Numbered from the stretch's first letter, positions 9,912 through 18,855 are shown. The stretch: 35,784 bases of DNA from Flavobacteriales bacterium (GCA_018401455.1 JAGYKU010000027.1:1-35784); one strand, 5' to 3'. The notes: generated from the letters alone by a model not told the origin. A program made the numbers and translations.

Positions 9912-10346
9912 ATGGAAAACATGCTGAAGCATGCTCACTCTGGACTAAGATGGGTTGCGCTAATTTTGTTGGTTTATGCAGTTGTAAATGCAATAATAAA
10001 AAAGAAAAATGGAACTTATACTGATAAAGATAAATTAGTAAGTATCTTGACTTTAAGTTTTGTCCATGTTCAGGTTGTGATTGGATTTGTGTTGTATTTT
10101 CTTCAAGGAAGATACAAAGGTTTTTCTGAGATGTCTGAGTCTGTAACAAGATTATATGCACTTGAACATCCACTTACTATGTTAATCGCAGCGGTGTTGA
10201 TAACTATTGGGCATTCAAAATCAAAAAAAGCAACAGAAGATGGCAAAAAGTTCAAGTTGACATATTTGTTTTTCGGAATTGGATTACTATTAATTTTATC
10301 TAGAATACCATGGCCGTTTTTAGTTCCAGGTGCAGGTTGGTTTTAA
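9912..10346 (+). CDS. Cytochrome-b-like four-helix membrane protein
   Basis: Integral membrane protein of 144 residues with about four hydrophobic helices. Histidines sit near helix ends at KHAHSGLRW, SFVHVQVVIG, LEHPLTM and ITIGHSKSK, a pattern expected for heme b or copper ligation. Short proteins of this type are often annotated as cytochrome B in Bacteroidota. The open frame extends upstream to a GTG at 9813, but that would place the start before the TAATTTTG promoter element, so I chose the ATG at 9912. The stop lies 37 bases inside a c-type cytochrome gene. The pair is therefore likely to work together in electron transfer, which is inference. Heme type and electron partner cannot be told from sequence. 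Confidence 0.75.
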   Translation: MENMLKHAHSGLRWVALILLVYAVVNAIIKKKNGTYTDKDKLVSILTLSFVHVQVVIGFVLYFLQGRYKGFSEMSESVTRLYALEHPLTMLIAAVLITIGHSKSKKATEDGKKFKLTYLFFGIGLLLILSRIPWPFLVPGAGWF

Positions 10347-10666
10347 TATTTGCTTTTGCATTTATAATTTCTTCATGCCAATCAGATGCTGATAATTCCA
10401 GTTCGGTAAGTGAAGTATCTTCTCTTCCTGGTGTAAAACTGTATGAGCAAAACTGTGTTTCTTGTCATGGCAAAAAAGGAAATTTAGGAGTTTCAGGCGC
10501 ATCGGATTTGAGTATTTCAAGTAAATCAAGAGAAGAGAAAATCGAATTTATTCAAAAAGGAAGTGCTAATGGGGTTATGCAACCATACGGAAATGCTTTT
10601 GGCGGTAATTTATCAGACGAGGAGATTTCAAAAATTGTAGATCATTTAGAAACTTTTGTAAAATAA
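10310..10666 (+). CDS. Lipoprotein c-type cytochrome
   Basis: Small monoheme cytochrome c of 118 residues. A signal sequence ending in IISSC (lipid-modified Cys at about residue 23) suggests a lipoprotein. The heme-binding motif CVSCH is at residues 49-53, and a likely axial Met is Met90 in GVMQPYGNAFGG, a common arrangement in class I cytochromes of the cbb3/C551 type. The reading frame starts 37 bases before the end of the cytochrome-b-like gene. A TTG near 10337 is an alternative start that would shorten the signal sequence. It probably carries electrons on the periplasmic side of the membrane, perhaps to or from the neighbour. Confidence 0.86.
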   Translation: MAVFSSRCRLVLIFAFAFIISSCQSDADNSSSVSEVSSLPGVKLYEQNCVSCHGKKGNLGVSGASDLSISSKSREEKIEFIQKGSANGVMQPYGNAFGGNLSDEEISKIVDHLETFVK

Positions 10667-10681
10667 TTTAAATCAATTTTG

Positions 10682-10689
10682 TACCTTTA
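10682..10689 (+). promoter_or_regulatory. Possible -7 element upstream of the MORN-repeat gene
   Basis: TACCTTTA differs from TAnnTTTG at the last base only. A TTTG lies 23 bases upstream at 10655-10658, slightly farther than usual. The ATG at 10745 would have a leader of about 50 bases. Confidence 0.3.
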
Positions 10690-10744
10690 TCTATTATTTT
10701 CAGTTATTAGGCATTATTATTGAATTGTTTAATGAAAAAAATCT

Positions 10745-11491
10745 ATGAATTATAAGCACCTAAAATACATTCTTATAGTGTTTGCTACACTATTCTTATT
10801 TGGAAATTCTTGGGCTCAAAATGCTAAGGATAGTAAAGGAAAGCAAGGTCCATGGAAAGTCTATCACCAAGATGGAAAAACAGTAAAATACATTGGTCAG
10901 TTTAAGAATGATAAACCAGTAGGTAAGTTTGTATTTTATTATGAAACAGGCGAGCCTTCTACGGTTATTGAGCACAAAGCGGATGGCACTTCAGAATGCA
11001 AAATGTATCACATTAACGGAAATTTAATGGCTTATGGCGATTACTTGAACCAACAAAAAGAAGGCGTTTGGTGGTACTTCACTTTGGACAAAAAAGTTAT
11101 TTCACAAGAGATTTACAACAATGGTTTACTGAACGGAACTGCATATGAATACTTTCCATCTGAACCCAATGGTAAACTTTTGATATTACAAGAGGTTTAT
11201 TACGAAAAAGGAAGGGCTCAAGGAGAGTGGAAAAAATATTATAAAGATGGCAAACTTCAACTGAAAGGACATTACAAAGATGGAGTTCAAGAAGGACAGT
11301 GTATTTGGTATGATGTAAATGGAAAACCTGAACTCTATGGAAATTTCAAAAACGGAATGAAATACGGCAGATGGAAAGTCATAAACTCAGACGGAACTGA
11401 AGAATTTGTTATTTTTAGAAATGATGAAAAGTTAGAAGGAAAAGAAGCAGAGAAATTTTTTGAGACACTAGTTAATGAAAATAAAAAATAA
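10745..11491 (+). CDS. Secreted MORN-repeat (YwqK-like) protein
   Basis: Secreted or periplasmic protein of 248 residues. A signal peptide ends near SWAQNAK. The rest is a run of about seven MORN_2-type repeats with the pattern Gly-x-W/Y-x-x-Y-x-x-x-G-x-L/K: GPWKVYHQDG, GKFVFYYETG, EGVWWYFT, GEWKKYYKDG, EGQCIWYDVNG and YGRWKVINSDG. Such proteins are often labelled YwqK family antitoxins, but that name carries little evidence here, because no toxin partner is adjacent. The stop overlaps the start of the following lipoprotein by one base (TAATG), so the two are coupled. Its function is not known; repeats of this kind usually serve as binding or scaffold surfaces. Confidence 0.82.
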   Translation: MNYKHLKYILIVFATLFLFGNSWAQNAKDSKGKQGPWKVYHQDGKTVKYIGQFKNDKPVGKFVFYYETGEPSTVIEHKADGTSECKMYHINGNLMAYGDYLNQQKEGVWWYFTLDKKVISQEIYNNGLLNGTAYEYFPSEPNGKLLILQEVYYEKGRAQGEWKKYYKDGKLQLKGHYKDGVQEGQCIWYDVNGKPELYGNFKNGMKYGRWKVINSDGTEEFVIFRNDEKLEGKEAEKFFETLVNENKK

Positions 11492-12135
11492 TGAAATTAG
11501 TCCCATTTATATTAATATTAAGTATTGTTTTTCATAGTTGTAAAAAATCCAACAACGAAGCATCAAAAATGTATTATTCTTATTTTCCTACTGAAGTAAA
11601 TTCTTGGATTGAATATGAAGGAAGAAGAATTGTCCATGTAAATCCTCTTGGAACTGATACTTCTTATTTTTACTTAAAAGAAGTCATTGCCGAAGAATTT
11701 ATTGATAATGAAGGTAGAACAACTTTAAGAATAGAAAGATTCGAAAAAGATAGTTTGCATCACGAATATGTTATCAAAGATGTTTGGTACTCAAATATTA
11801 CAAATACTACTGCTGAAAAAGTAGAAGAAAATATAAGATTTACTAAATTAATTTTTCCAATTTCAGGCTCCAAAACTTGGGATGGAAATGCTTTTAATAC
11901 ACTTGAAAAATGGCAATATGAGTATGACAGTTTACACCTTCCTAGAACATACAACAATCTAGATTTTGACAGTACCATTAAAGTAATGCAAATAGAAAAT
12001 GTAAATCTATTTCAAACTCAAATCGCCTTTGAAGTTTATGCCAATTATGTGGGTTTGGTAAGAAAAAGTTATAAAAATATCGACAATGATAATGGTAGTG
12101 AACTAGAATTGACAGTTATAGATTATGGTAAATAA
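11491..12135 (+). CDS. Hypothetical lipoprotein
   Basis: Predicted lipoprotein of 214 residues. The signal sequence MKLVPFILILSIVFHSCKKS has a lipobox ending at Cys17. The mature part is a beta-rich domain containing YFPTEVNSWIEYEGRRIV and FPISGSKTWDGNAFNT, a style seen in many Bacteroidota lipoproteins of unknown role. It is coupled to the MORN-repeat gene upstream (TAATG overlap), and the next gene's frame starts before its end. I do not recognise a function. Position suggests an envelope role shared with its neighbours. Confidence 0.75.
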   Translation: MKLVPFILILSIVFHSCKKSNNEASKMYYSYFPTEVNSWIEYEGRRIVHVNPLGTDTSYFYLKEVIAEEFIDNEGRTTLRIERFEKDSLHHEYVIKDVWYSNITNTTAEKVEENIRFTKLIFPISGSKTWDGNAFNTLEKWQYEYDSLHLPRTYNNLDFDSTIKVMQIENVNLFQTQIAFEVYANYVGLVRKSYKNIDNDNGSELELTVIDYGK

Positions 12136-12148
12136 AGAAGCAAAAACA

Positions 12149-13823
12149 ATGATTAAAAGTTTTAGTTTTTCACTCATAATCTTTTTTTTCTTTCCTAGTC
12201 TTTTTATTTCACAACAAGATACTCTTTTATATAGAATTACTTTTCTTGATAAAGATTTTAATAGTTTCAATATTAATAACCCAATTCAGTTTTTATCTCA
12301 AAGAGCTATAGAAAGAAGAGCAAAATTCAATATTCCTATTGAAGTAAATGACTTACCATTATCAAAAATGTATTTAGATAGTATTTCAAAGTTTAGTGAA
12401 ATTACTATATTAAATCAATCCAAATGGCTCAATAGCATTGTTATTTCTTGTTACGATACAAATGCGATTACAACGATTTCCAATTGGTCTTTTGTGAGTA
12501 ATGTTTTCCAAGCAAAATCTAAAACCATTGTTAAGAATGATAAATTTCAAAACCTTTTTTCTGACGAAAAAGAAGAGATTGTAGTGAATGAACATTTTCC
12601 TTACGGAATTACATATAACCAAAATCATTTACATAAAATTGACTACCTACACGATTTAGGTTTTCAAGGTCAAGGAATACACATAGCAGTCATAGATGCA
12701 GGTTTTGAAAATGCTAATCAATTACAAGCTTTATCAAAAGTTTTTGAAGAAGGAAGAATTATATCTGTAAAGGATTTTGTAGCCCATGATGATGAAGTGT
12801 ATCAAGATCATTTTCATGGGGCAGCAGTTTTATCTGTGATTGCAGGATATATAGAAGGAGAGTTTTCGGAACTGCACCCAAAGTAGTTTTCATTTATTAA
12901 GAAGCGAAGATGCTGATGCAGAATATATTTTAGAAGAAGATTTTTGGGTAAGCGCAGCTGAATATGCCGATTCTGCAGGAGTGGACATTATCAACACGAG
13001 TTTGGGTTACACGACATTTGATGACAGCACTCAGAATCACACTTTTGCTGATTTGGATGGAAACACAACAGTTATTGCTCGAGGTTCGAATATTGCTGCT
13101 TCCAAAGGGATTTTGTTGTGCTCTAGTGCTGGAAATTACGGAGAAGGAAGTTGGGGAAGAATTGGGACACCAGCAGATGCTAGCAATGTCTTGACTATTG
13201 CAGCAGTGGATAGTTTGGGCATTAGAGCAGGATTTAGCAGTAGAGGTCCTAATGCTTCTGGAGAGGTGAAACCCAATGTGGCTTCTGTGGGTCACAATTG
13301 TTATTTGGTAGCGCCATGGGACGGAACAATTATCAGAGCCAATGGAACTTCTTTTAGCGCACCTATGATTTCAGGAATGGCGGCTTGTTTGTGGCAAGCA
13401 TTACCTCAATTGAGTCAATATGAGTTGAGAAATTTGATTCAGGAAAATAGTAGTCAATTTGCGCAACCTGATTCGTTGATTGGCTATGGAATTCCAGATT
13501 TTTTCAAAGCCTATCAAAGTATTACAGGAATTACTTATAAATTATCTGAAGATTTAAATATTTTAAATTTATATCCCAATCCTTTTGCAAGTGGTGCTTC
13601 CGAGTTGCAAATTATGGTTTCAAGCAATGTCAAACAAACCATTGAGTTGACTTTTATCGATGCTTTGGGAAAAATAGTTCATCAAACTCAATTTGTTGTG
13701 GATTCTGGAAAAAACAAAGTAAGTATTTCCAATCTTACGAATTTATCATCTTCTGTTTATCGATTACGTTTCAAAGATGAAAAAGGTAGTTTTTACTATC
13801 AAAGTTTGGTTATTCACAATTGA
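12149..13823 (+). pseudogene. S8 (subtilisin-like) serine protease with T9SS domain, frameshifted
   Basis: Secreted subtilisin-family protease of about 555 residues when repaired. The ATG at 12149 is chosen over 12125 because it gives a clean signal peptide (ending near LFISQQ). The N-terminal FLSQRAIERR segment is typical of Bacteroidota S8 proteases. The catalytic triad is complete: Asp183 in IDAGF, His223 in HFHGAAV, and the Ser of GTSFSAP (codon at 13350); SSAGNYG gives the oxyanion Asn. A type A T9SS domain (LNLYPNPFASGAS to the end) follows. The frame breaks at 12868-12882: adding one G to the GG at 12868 and one A to the AAA at 12880 yields continuous FSGTAPKSSFHLLRSED. Everything else is intact, so sequence error is more likely than a dead gene. 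Confidence 0.88.
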
Positions 13824-13832
13824 CTTTGCACA

Positions 13833-13840
13833 TAAATTTG
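13833..13840 (+). promoter_or_regulatory. Possible -7 element upstream of the frameshifted gene at 13886
   Basis: TAAATTTG is an exact TAnnTTTG match 45 bases before the ATG at 13886. A TTTG at 13805-13808 is 24 bases upstream, a little far for a -33 element. Confidence 0.3.
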
Positions 13841-13885
13841 AAACGCTGTTCTTTTTCAAAAGTTAAATTCAGACATTTGCATCCT

Positions 13886-14785
13886 ATGACAAAATTCGCT
13901 TTAGTTGCACTTTGTATCTTTTCATTCGGCATTTTTCAGGCTCAACTGATTGATAATGCTAATTGTCAGGCGTTTTCTGGCAGACCTTTTTGATTTGCAG
14001 TTTATCAAACAAAATAAAATCAAAACCATCAATGGAGAAATCAAAACCAAAGGAAATTTGGAGTCATCAAAGATGCTAAATTGGTTTCGAGTTATGAGTT
14101 TGATAAAGACGGTAAGCTTGTTCTTCAGTTGGGTTCTTTCAATATTATGGGTTCAAAGGACACTACTTTCATCAATTATATTTATGATGAAAATAATAAT
14201 GTCGTTACCAAAAGAACCAATGATGCGTATGGATTTTTCTCCTACAATTTTGAATTTGACACCAATCAAGAGTTGTTACTAAAGTATATTGTCGAGAAGA
14301 AAATGTAGGAAAGACCGTTATCATTTCAATTGGGAAAACAATATACCATTGTAAAAGAATCCTATACTTATATGGATAAAGATTCTATTTTGGTAAAATC
14401 TACATATAATAATCACGACAGAATATATCAAAAAACGACATTTACCTTCAATGAATTTGATTTGCTCGAAAGTATTCAAGACCAATTTGTAATCAATAAG
14501 AAAATTGCAAGAACAACTTTCACTTATACAGATGAAGGATTTGTAGCTTCCAAAAAATATATGAGGGACACGCAAAAGCCAGATGTTTTTGAAAAATGGG
14601 AATATAAATATGATGAATTGGGAAATTTAACATACATTGATTACTACAAAGGTGAAGTGCATACCACACATAAAGAAGTCCTTTACAATCCCGCTACATT
14701 TATGTTGAAAGCCCTATTGGTTCAAGATGTACCTTCAAATTTTATTACCATTATTAAATTTAGTACTACCTATTTTGAAAACTAA
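13886..14785 (+). pseudogene. Secreted hypothetical protein with YD-like repeats, multiply frameshifted
   Basis: The ATG at 13886 opens a good signal peptide (MTKFALVALCIFSFGIFQAQ), but the reading frame then changes about five times: near 13975, 14055, 14295, 14312 and 14340. Segments that join into one plausible protein are DLFDLQFIKQNKIKTING, then KDAKLVSSYEFDKDGKLVLQ, then REENVGKT, HFNWEN, and the long intact tail from 14342. The tail holds weak repeats of the form F-x-Y-x-x-x-G-F/N-x-x-x-K/Y (EYKYDELGNLTYIDYY, TFTYTDEGFVASKKY), like Rhs/YD or MORN-related beta repeats. I do not recognise a family. The density of shifts is higher than elsewhere in the window, so real decay is possible. 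Confidence 0.6.
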
Positions 14786-14815
14786 CAGAAATCCCATTTA
14801 AAAACCCTTTATCAA

Positions 14816-15910
14816 ATGAAAATACAAGAAGTAATTGCCTTTTTAAATGAAATAGCACCTCCTGCATTGCAAGAATCTTATGACAATTGCGGTTTGATTG
14901 TCGGAAATTCCAATTGGGAGTGCAAAGGGATAATTACTTGTTTGGACAGCACAGAAGAAGTTGTTGACGAAGCGATTGCTAATAATTGCAACTTAATTGT
15001 AGCACATCATCCCATCGTTTTTTCTGGGTTAAAATCTTTTACTGGTAAAAACTATATTGAAAGAACCATTATCAAAGCGATTCAAAACAACATTGCCATA
15101 TTTGCGATTCATACCAATTTGGACAACGTAAAACACGGAGTAAATGGTGTTTGGGCAAATGCTTTGAAATTGGAAAACCAAAAAATATTGGCTCCAAAAA
15201 GGAACTTATTAAAGAAAATTGTAGTTTTCGTGCCCGAAGAATATTCGGAAACAGTAATGAAATCAATGTTTGATGCAGGTGCTGGACATATCGGAAATTA
15301 TTCTGAATGCAGTTTTGTTTCTGAAGGAACGGGAACATTTATGCCGATGGAAGGCTCAAATCCTTTTGTTGGAGAAAAAAATATCAGAACATCATCCAAA
15401 GAAAATAAAATTGAAATGATTTGTGAGTCTTTCAAACTAAATAAAGTACTTAATGCACTTCAAAAAGCACATCCTTATGAAGAAGTAGCGTACGATATTT
15501 TTGATTTGCAAAACAGCAATGCATTGATTGGAGCAGGAATGATAGGTGAATTGCCCGAGCCTATGGAGGCTTTGGAATGGTTGAAAACACTTAAAAAAAC
15601 AATGAATTGCGGTGTGGTGAAATACACCAATATTCATAAAAATAAAATATCGAAAATTGCAATTTGTGGAGGAAGCGGAAGTTTTCTTTTGGAAAATGCA
15701 ATTCAGCAAGGCGCAGATGTATTCGTGACAGCGGATTACAAATACCATCAATTTTTTGATGCTGAAAACAAGATAATTATAGCCGATATTGGTCATTATG
15801 AGAGTGAATATTTAACAATTAATTATTTAGCTAGGATTTTAAAAGAAAAATTTATTACTTTTGCGGTCTTGTTAACGAAAGTGAATACAAATCCAATTAA
15901 TTATTTGTAA
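14816..15910 (+). CDS. Nif3-like dinuclear metal-center protein
   Basis: Member of the NIF3/YbgI family (annotated as GTP cyclohydrolase 1 type 2 or DUF34), a conserved dinuclear metal hydrolase-like protein of uncertain substrate. The 364 residues show the metal-binding sites VAHHPIVF (His64, His65), HTNLD (His99, Asp103) and the C-terminal DIGHYESE (His327, Glu331). A central insertion of about 110 residues (roughly 125-235) ending in KAHPYEEVAYDIF is the CutA/PII-like domain found in the longer bacterial forms. The closing NTNPINYL is typical for Bacteroidota. The gene is intact although its neighbours on both sides are frameshifted. It precedes the coiled-coil gene by seven bases, a pairing widespread in this phylum. 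Confidence 0.93.
   Translation: MKIQEVIAFLNEIAPPALQESYDNCGLIVGNSNWECKGIITCLDSTEEVVDEAIANNCNLIVAHHPIVFSGLKSFTGKNYIERTIIKAIQNNIAIFAIHTNLDNVKHGVNGVWANALKLENQKILAPKRNLLKKIVVFVPEEYSETVMKSMFDAGAGHIGNYSECSFVSEGTGTFMPMEGSNPFVGEKNIRTSSKENKIEMICESFKLNKVLNALQKAHPYEEVAYDIFDLQNSNALIGAGMIGELPEPMEALEWLKTLKKTMNCGVVKYTNIHKNKISKIAICGGSGSFLLENAIQQGADVFVTADYKYHQFFDAENKIIIADIGHYESEYLTINYLARILKEKFITFAVLLTKVNTNPINYL
15856..15863 (+). promoter_or_regulatory. Possible internal -7 element inside the Nif3 gene
   Basis: TACTTTTG followed by CGG matches the Bacteroidota -7 pattern and lies 55 bases before the next gene's ATG. It could give the coiled-coil gene its own promoter. Because it overlaps coding sequence, chance is a real alternative. 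Confidence 0.3.
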
Positions 15911-15917
15911 CAACCAT

Positions 15918-16707
15918 ATGGCAAAGAAAACGAAAGAAACTACAGCAGAAGAAAAATTAAGATCATTATATGATTTGCAAATTATCGATTCAAGAATTGA
16001 TAGAATCAGAGAAGTTAGAGGAGAATTACCTCTAGAAGTTGAAGATTTGGAAGCTGAAATCAGCGGGCTAGACATCAGATTAGCAAAAATCACTGACGAA
16101 ATAGATGACTTTAAAAGATTGATTTCAGAACGTAAAAATGCAATTGAAGAATCTAAAGCTTTAATTAAAAAATACGAAGAGCAACAAAATAAAGTTCGTA
16201 ACAATAGAGAATTTGATTCATTAACTAAAGAAATTGAATTCCAAAATTTAGAAATGGAACTTTCTGATAAAAGAATAAAAGAATACAAATTCAAAATTGA
16301 AAGTAAAGAAGAAGTTTTTGTTGAAAGCAAGAAATTTTTAGACGAAAGAAAAGAAGTTCTAGCGAATAAAAAATCAGAATTGGAAACCATCTCATCTGAA
16401 ACTAGAAAAGAAGAAGATATCCTAATGGAAGAGTCTGAAAAATCAGAAGAATTGGTAGATTCAAGATTGTTGAGAGCTTACAAAAGAATCAGAGGTTCTG
16501 CGAAGAATGGATTGGCAGTTGTGCCAGTAGAAAGAGGATGCTTCAGCAGGGTCTTTTATTCAAATTCCACCTCAAGTACAAATTGATATTGCTGCTAGAA
16601 AGAAAGTAATCATCGATGAACACAGCGGACGTATCTTGGTTGATAGTGAATTAGGCTTTGGAAGAAGAAGACAAAATGAACAAAAAATTGCTAAACTTTT
16701 AAAGTAA
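15918..16707 (+). pseudogene. Coiled-coil protein of the C4-type zinc-ribbon family, frameshifted near its end
   Basis: Homologue of the CdsZ/C4-type zinc ribbon family: about 200 residues of long heptad-rich coiled coil (RIREVRGELPLEVEDLEAEI onward) followed by a short ribbon domain. The open frame stops at 16586. One extra base near 16536-16541 explains this: removing it gives VERGASAGSFIQIPPQ, then QIDIAARKKVIIDEHSG and RILVDSELGFGRRRQN, running to the TAA at 16705, for about 262 residues. In the ribbon the four expected cysteines are replaced (ASAGS and EHSGR where CxxC pairs would be), so it should not bind zinc. A strong terminator follows at 16733. The molecular role of the family is uncertain. 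Confidence 0.82.
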
Positions 16708-16732
16708 TTTTTCAAAATTTATAAAATCTGTA

Positions 16733-16764
16733 AAGGCTGTCTAAATTTTTAGATAGCCTTTTTT
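16733..16764 (+). terminator. Rho-independent terminator
   Basis: A 13-base-pair stem (16733-16745 with 16748-16760, one G-T pair) encloses a two-base loop and is followed by a run of T. It lies 25 bases after the stop of the repaired zinc-ribbon-family gene and closes the Nif3 transcription unit. Confidence 0.85.
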
Positions 16765-16806
16765 ATTTATTAATTTCTACCTTTACCAAAATATAAAAAC
16801 ACTATT

Positions 16807-17083
16807 ATGAAAAAGTATTATTATCAATGGCGTTGTTCTTGCAACTTTAGGAATGACTTCATGTGGAGGTTCAGATTTGTGCACATATAAGCAGAAGTCT
16901 AAAGAAGTGTCAAACAAGCCGAAGAAGCAGATGACTCTAAAAAAGAAGAATTGTTAAAACAATTTAAAAGAAAAGTAAAGAATGTAAAAAAATTGCAAAG
17001 GAAATGGAGAGGGAAAATCTAATGAAGAGATAAAAGCAATGAAAGAAGATTTTGATAAAAATTGTGAATCCACCAAATTGTAA
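16807..17083 (+). pseudogene. Small lipoprotein gene with many frameshifts
   Basis: Too broken to form a long open frame, but a small lipoprotein of about 90 residues is visible across three frames. It begins MKK, then VLLSM, then VLATLGMTSCGGSDLC (a lipobox ending in Cys). It continues with QAEEADDSKKEELLKQF, KECKKIAKEME and finally SNEEIKAMKEDFDKNCE followed by STKL to the TAA at 17081. At least five one-base shifts are needed in 277 bases. The mature part is highly charged and helical with two or three Cys. It lies between two hairpin terminators, so it is a separate unit. I know no named family. Confidence 0.5.
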
Positions 17084-17098
17084 TTTTCGTAAGAAAAT

Positions 17099-17125
17099 AA
17101 AAAGACTGCAAAGCAGTCTTTTTTT
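17099..17125. terminator. Bidirectional terminator between the small lipoprotein gene and gltX
   Basis: An 11-base-pair perfect stem (17099-17109 with 17113-17123) with loop AAA is flanked by an A run on one side and a T run on the other. It can stop rightward transcription from the small lipoprotein gene and leftward transcription from gltX, whose stop is about 50 bases away. Confidence 0.85.
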
Positions 17126-17176
17126 GTTCAATAATTTATAAAATCATTTTCAAAACCTAATTATTAGTTCATGAAC

Positions 17177-18694
17177 TTATATCTTATCTATCCCTTCCTG
17201 CATTCTAGTCAAAGTTTCTTCTTTTCCTAAAAGTTCTGCTATTGCAAACATAGAAGGTCCCATTCCTTTACCAGTAACCGTAAGTCTGAAATTTGGTAAG
17301 ATGGCTCCCATGCCTAATCCTTTTTCTTCCAAAAAAGTTTTGAAAGTACTTTCAAGAACCTCAGATTTCCATTCTGACACATTTGCAAAACGTTCTTTTA
17401 ATTCTGATATTAATGCTGGGGTTTCAGGTTTCCATTTTTTATTTACGGTATCTTTATCGTATTCAGACGGTTTTCCAAAGAAATAATCTCCTTCTAGCAT
17501 ATCATCTATAAAAGAGGCTCTTTCTTTCATTAAATTGGCAACTCCAGCCAAATATTCTAAAGAAAAATCTCCTTGTATTTTTTCTTTCAACAAACTTCCT
17601 AATTCCAAATCGGATTTTGAACGTAAATATTGCTGATTAAACCATTTTGTTTTGTCAGGATCGAACTTTGCACCACTTTTGCTTACTCTTTCTAGCGTAA
17701 AAGCTTCAACCAACTCATCCAAACTAAATATCTCTTGAGGTGTTCCAGGATTCCAACCTAAAAATGCCAACATATTGATAAATGATTCTTTGAAATATCC
17801 TTTTTGTTTATATCCAGAAGAAATTTCTCCTGTTGAAGGATCTTTCCATTCTAATGGAAATACTGGGAACCCTAATCTATCTCCATCTCTTTTACTTAAT
17901 TTACCATTACCATCAGGCTTCAACAACAAAGGCAAATGTGCAAAAAGTGGCATCGTTTCTTCCCAACCTAAATATCTATATAACAAAACATGCAATGGTG
18001 CAGATGGCAACCATTCTTCACCTCTAATCACATGAGTAATTTCCATCAAATGATCGTCAACGATATTCGCCAAATGATAAGTTGGCATTCCATCAGATTT
18101 GTATAAAACTTTATCATCTAGATTATTAGTGTTAACTGTTACCCATCCTCTAATTTCATCGTGAAATCTCACGTCTTCATTTCGAGGCATTTTGATTCTA
18201 ATGGTAAATGGATCTCCAACGTCCAATCTTGCTTTCACTTCATCTTCAGAAAGTGAAATTGAATTTTTCAAAGAACCTCTAGTGATGCTATTGTATTGCC
18301 AATTCGGCATTTTTGCCTTTTTAGCCAATTCTCTCATTTCTTCCAATTCCTCAGCGGTATCAAAAGCATAATAAGCATGTCCAGATTCAACTAATTGCAT
18401 GGCATATTGCGTGTACATATTGGCATCTTTTCTTTCAGATTGCTTGTAAGGACCAAAATCTCCTCCTATTCCTTGACCTTCGTTGGGCATAATTCCACAC
18501 CATTTTAAAGATTCAATGATGTAATTTTCTGCACCTTCTACAAATCTCGTCTGATCTGTATCTTCGATTCTCAATAAAAAATCTCCTCCGTGTTTTTTGG
18601 CAAACAAATAATTGTACAATGCTGTTCTCACGCCACCCATGTGAAGTGGACCTGTTGGACTTGGGGCAAATCTTACTCTAACTCTTCTGTTCAT
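17177..18694 (-). CDS. gltX: Glutamate--tRNA ligase
   Basis: Class I aminoacyl-tRNA synthetase that charges tRNA(Glu) with glutamate in the cytoplasm. The protein has 505 residues. The HIGH-type signature is RFAPSPTGPLHMGGVRTALY at about residues 8-27, and the KMSKS-type loop is KLSKRDGD near residue 265. The tail carries the anticodon-binding domain (FNQQYLRSKSDLE onward, ending EGIDKI). The open frame continues 36 bases upstream to a TTG at 18730, but the predicted -7 element at 18745-18752 would leave almost no leader, and MNRRVRVRFAPSPTG is the conserved start, so 18694 is chosen. It is a single-gene unit ending at the bidirectional terminator. Confidence 0.97.
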   Translation of the reverse strand: MNRRVRVRFAPSPTGPLHMGGVRTALYNYLFAKKHGGDFLLRIEDTDQTRFVEGAENYIIESLKWCGIMPNEGQGIGGDFGPYKQSERKDANMYTQYAMQLVESGHAYYAFDTAEELEEMRELAKKAKMPNWQYNSITRGSLKNSISLSEDEVKARLDVGDPFTIRIKMPRNEDVRFHDEIRGWVTVNTNNLDDKVLYKSDGMPTYHLANIVDDHLMEITHVIRGEEWLPSAPLHVLLYRYLGWEETMPLFAHLPLLLKPDGNGKLSKRDGDRLGFPVFPLEWKDPSTGEISSGYKQKGYFKESFINMLAFLGWNPGTPQEIFSLDELVEAFTLERVSKSGAKFDPDKTKWFNQQYLRSKSDLELGSLLKEKIQGDFSLEYLAGVANLMKERASFIDDMLEGDYFFGKPSEYDKDTVNKKWKPETPALISELKERFANVSEWKSEVLESTFKTFLEEKGLGMGAILPNFRLTVTGKGMGPSMFAIAELLGKEETLTRMQEGIDKI

Positions 18695-18744
18695 GTCTTT
18701 CTTTGATAATTTGAAAAATGGAATGCGCAATAAATAACGCTTTG

Positions 18745-18777
18745 CAAAATTATTCTTATTAATTTAATTAAGAAAAG
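18745..18777 (-). promoter_or_regulatory. Predicted promoter of gltX
   Basis: Read leftward, cTTTT at 18777-18773 is followed after 20 bases by TAATTTTG at 18752-18745. This is a good match to the Bacteroidota -33/-7 arrangement. It gives a leader of roughly 45 bases before the ATG at 18694. Confidence 0.5.
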
Positions 18778-18855
18778 ATATCTTGTATTTCTTTTAATTT
18801 CTAACGTATCTAACCAAATAAACCACAAAAAAAATAGTTGCTAGTGTATTTTCTG

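Noticed and set aside
10745..11491. MORN-repeat gene as an antitoxin in a toxin-antitoxin pair
   Set aside because: The YwqK antitoxin label is an annotation habit; no toxin-like partner is adjacent and the protein has a signal peptide.
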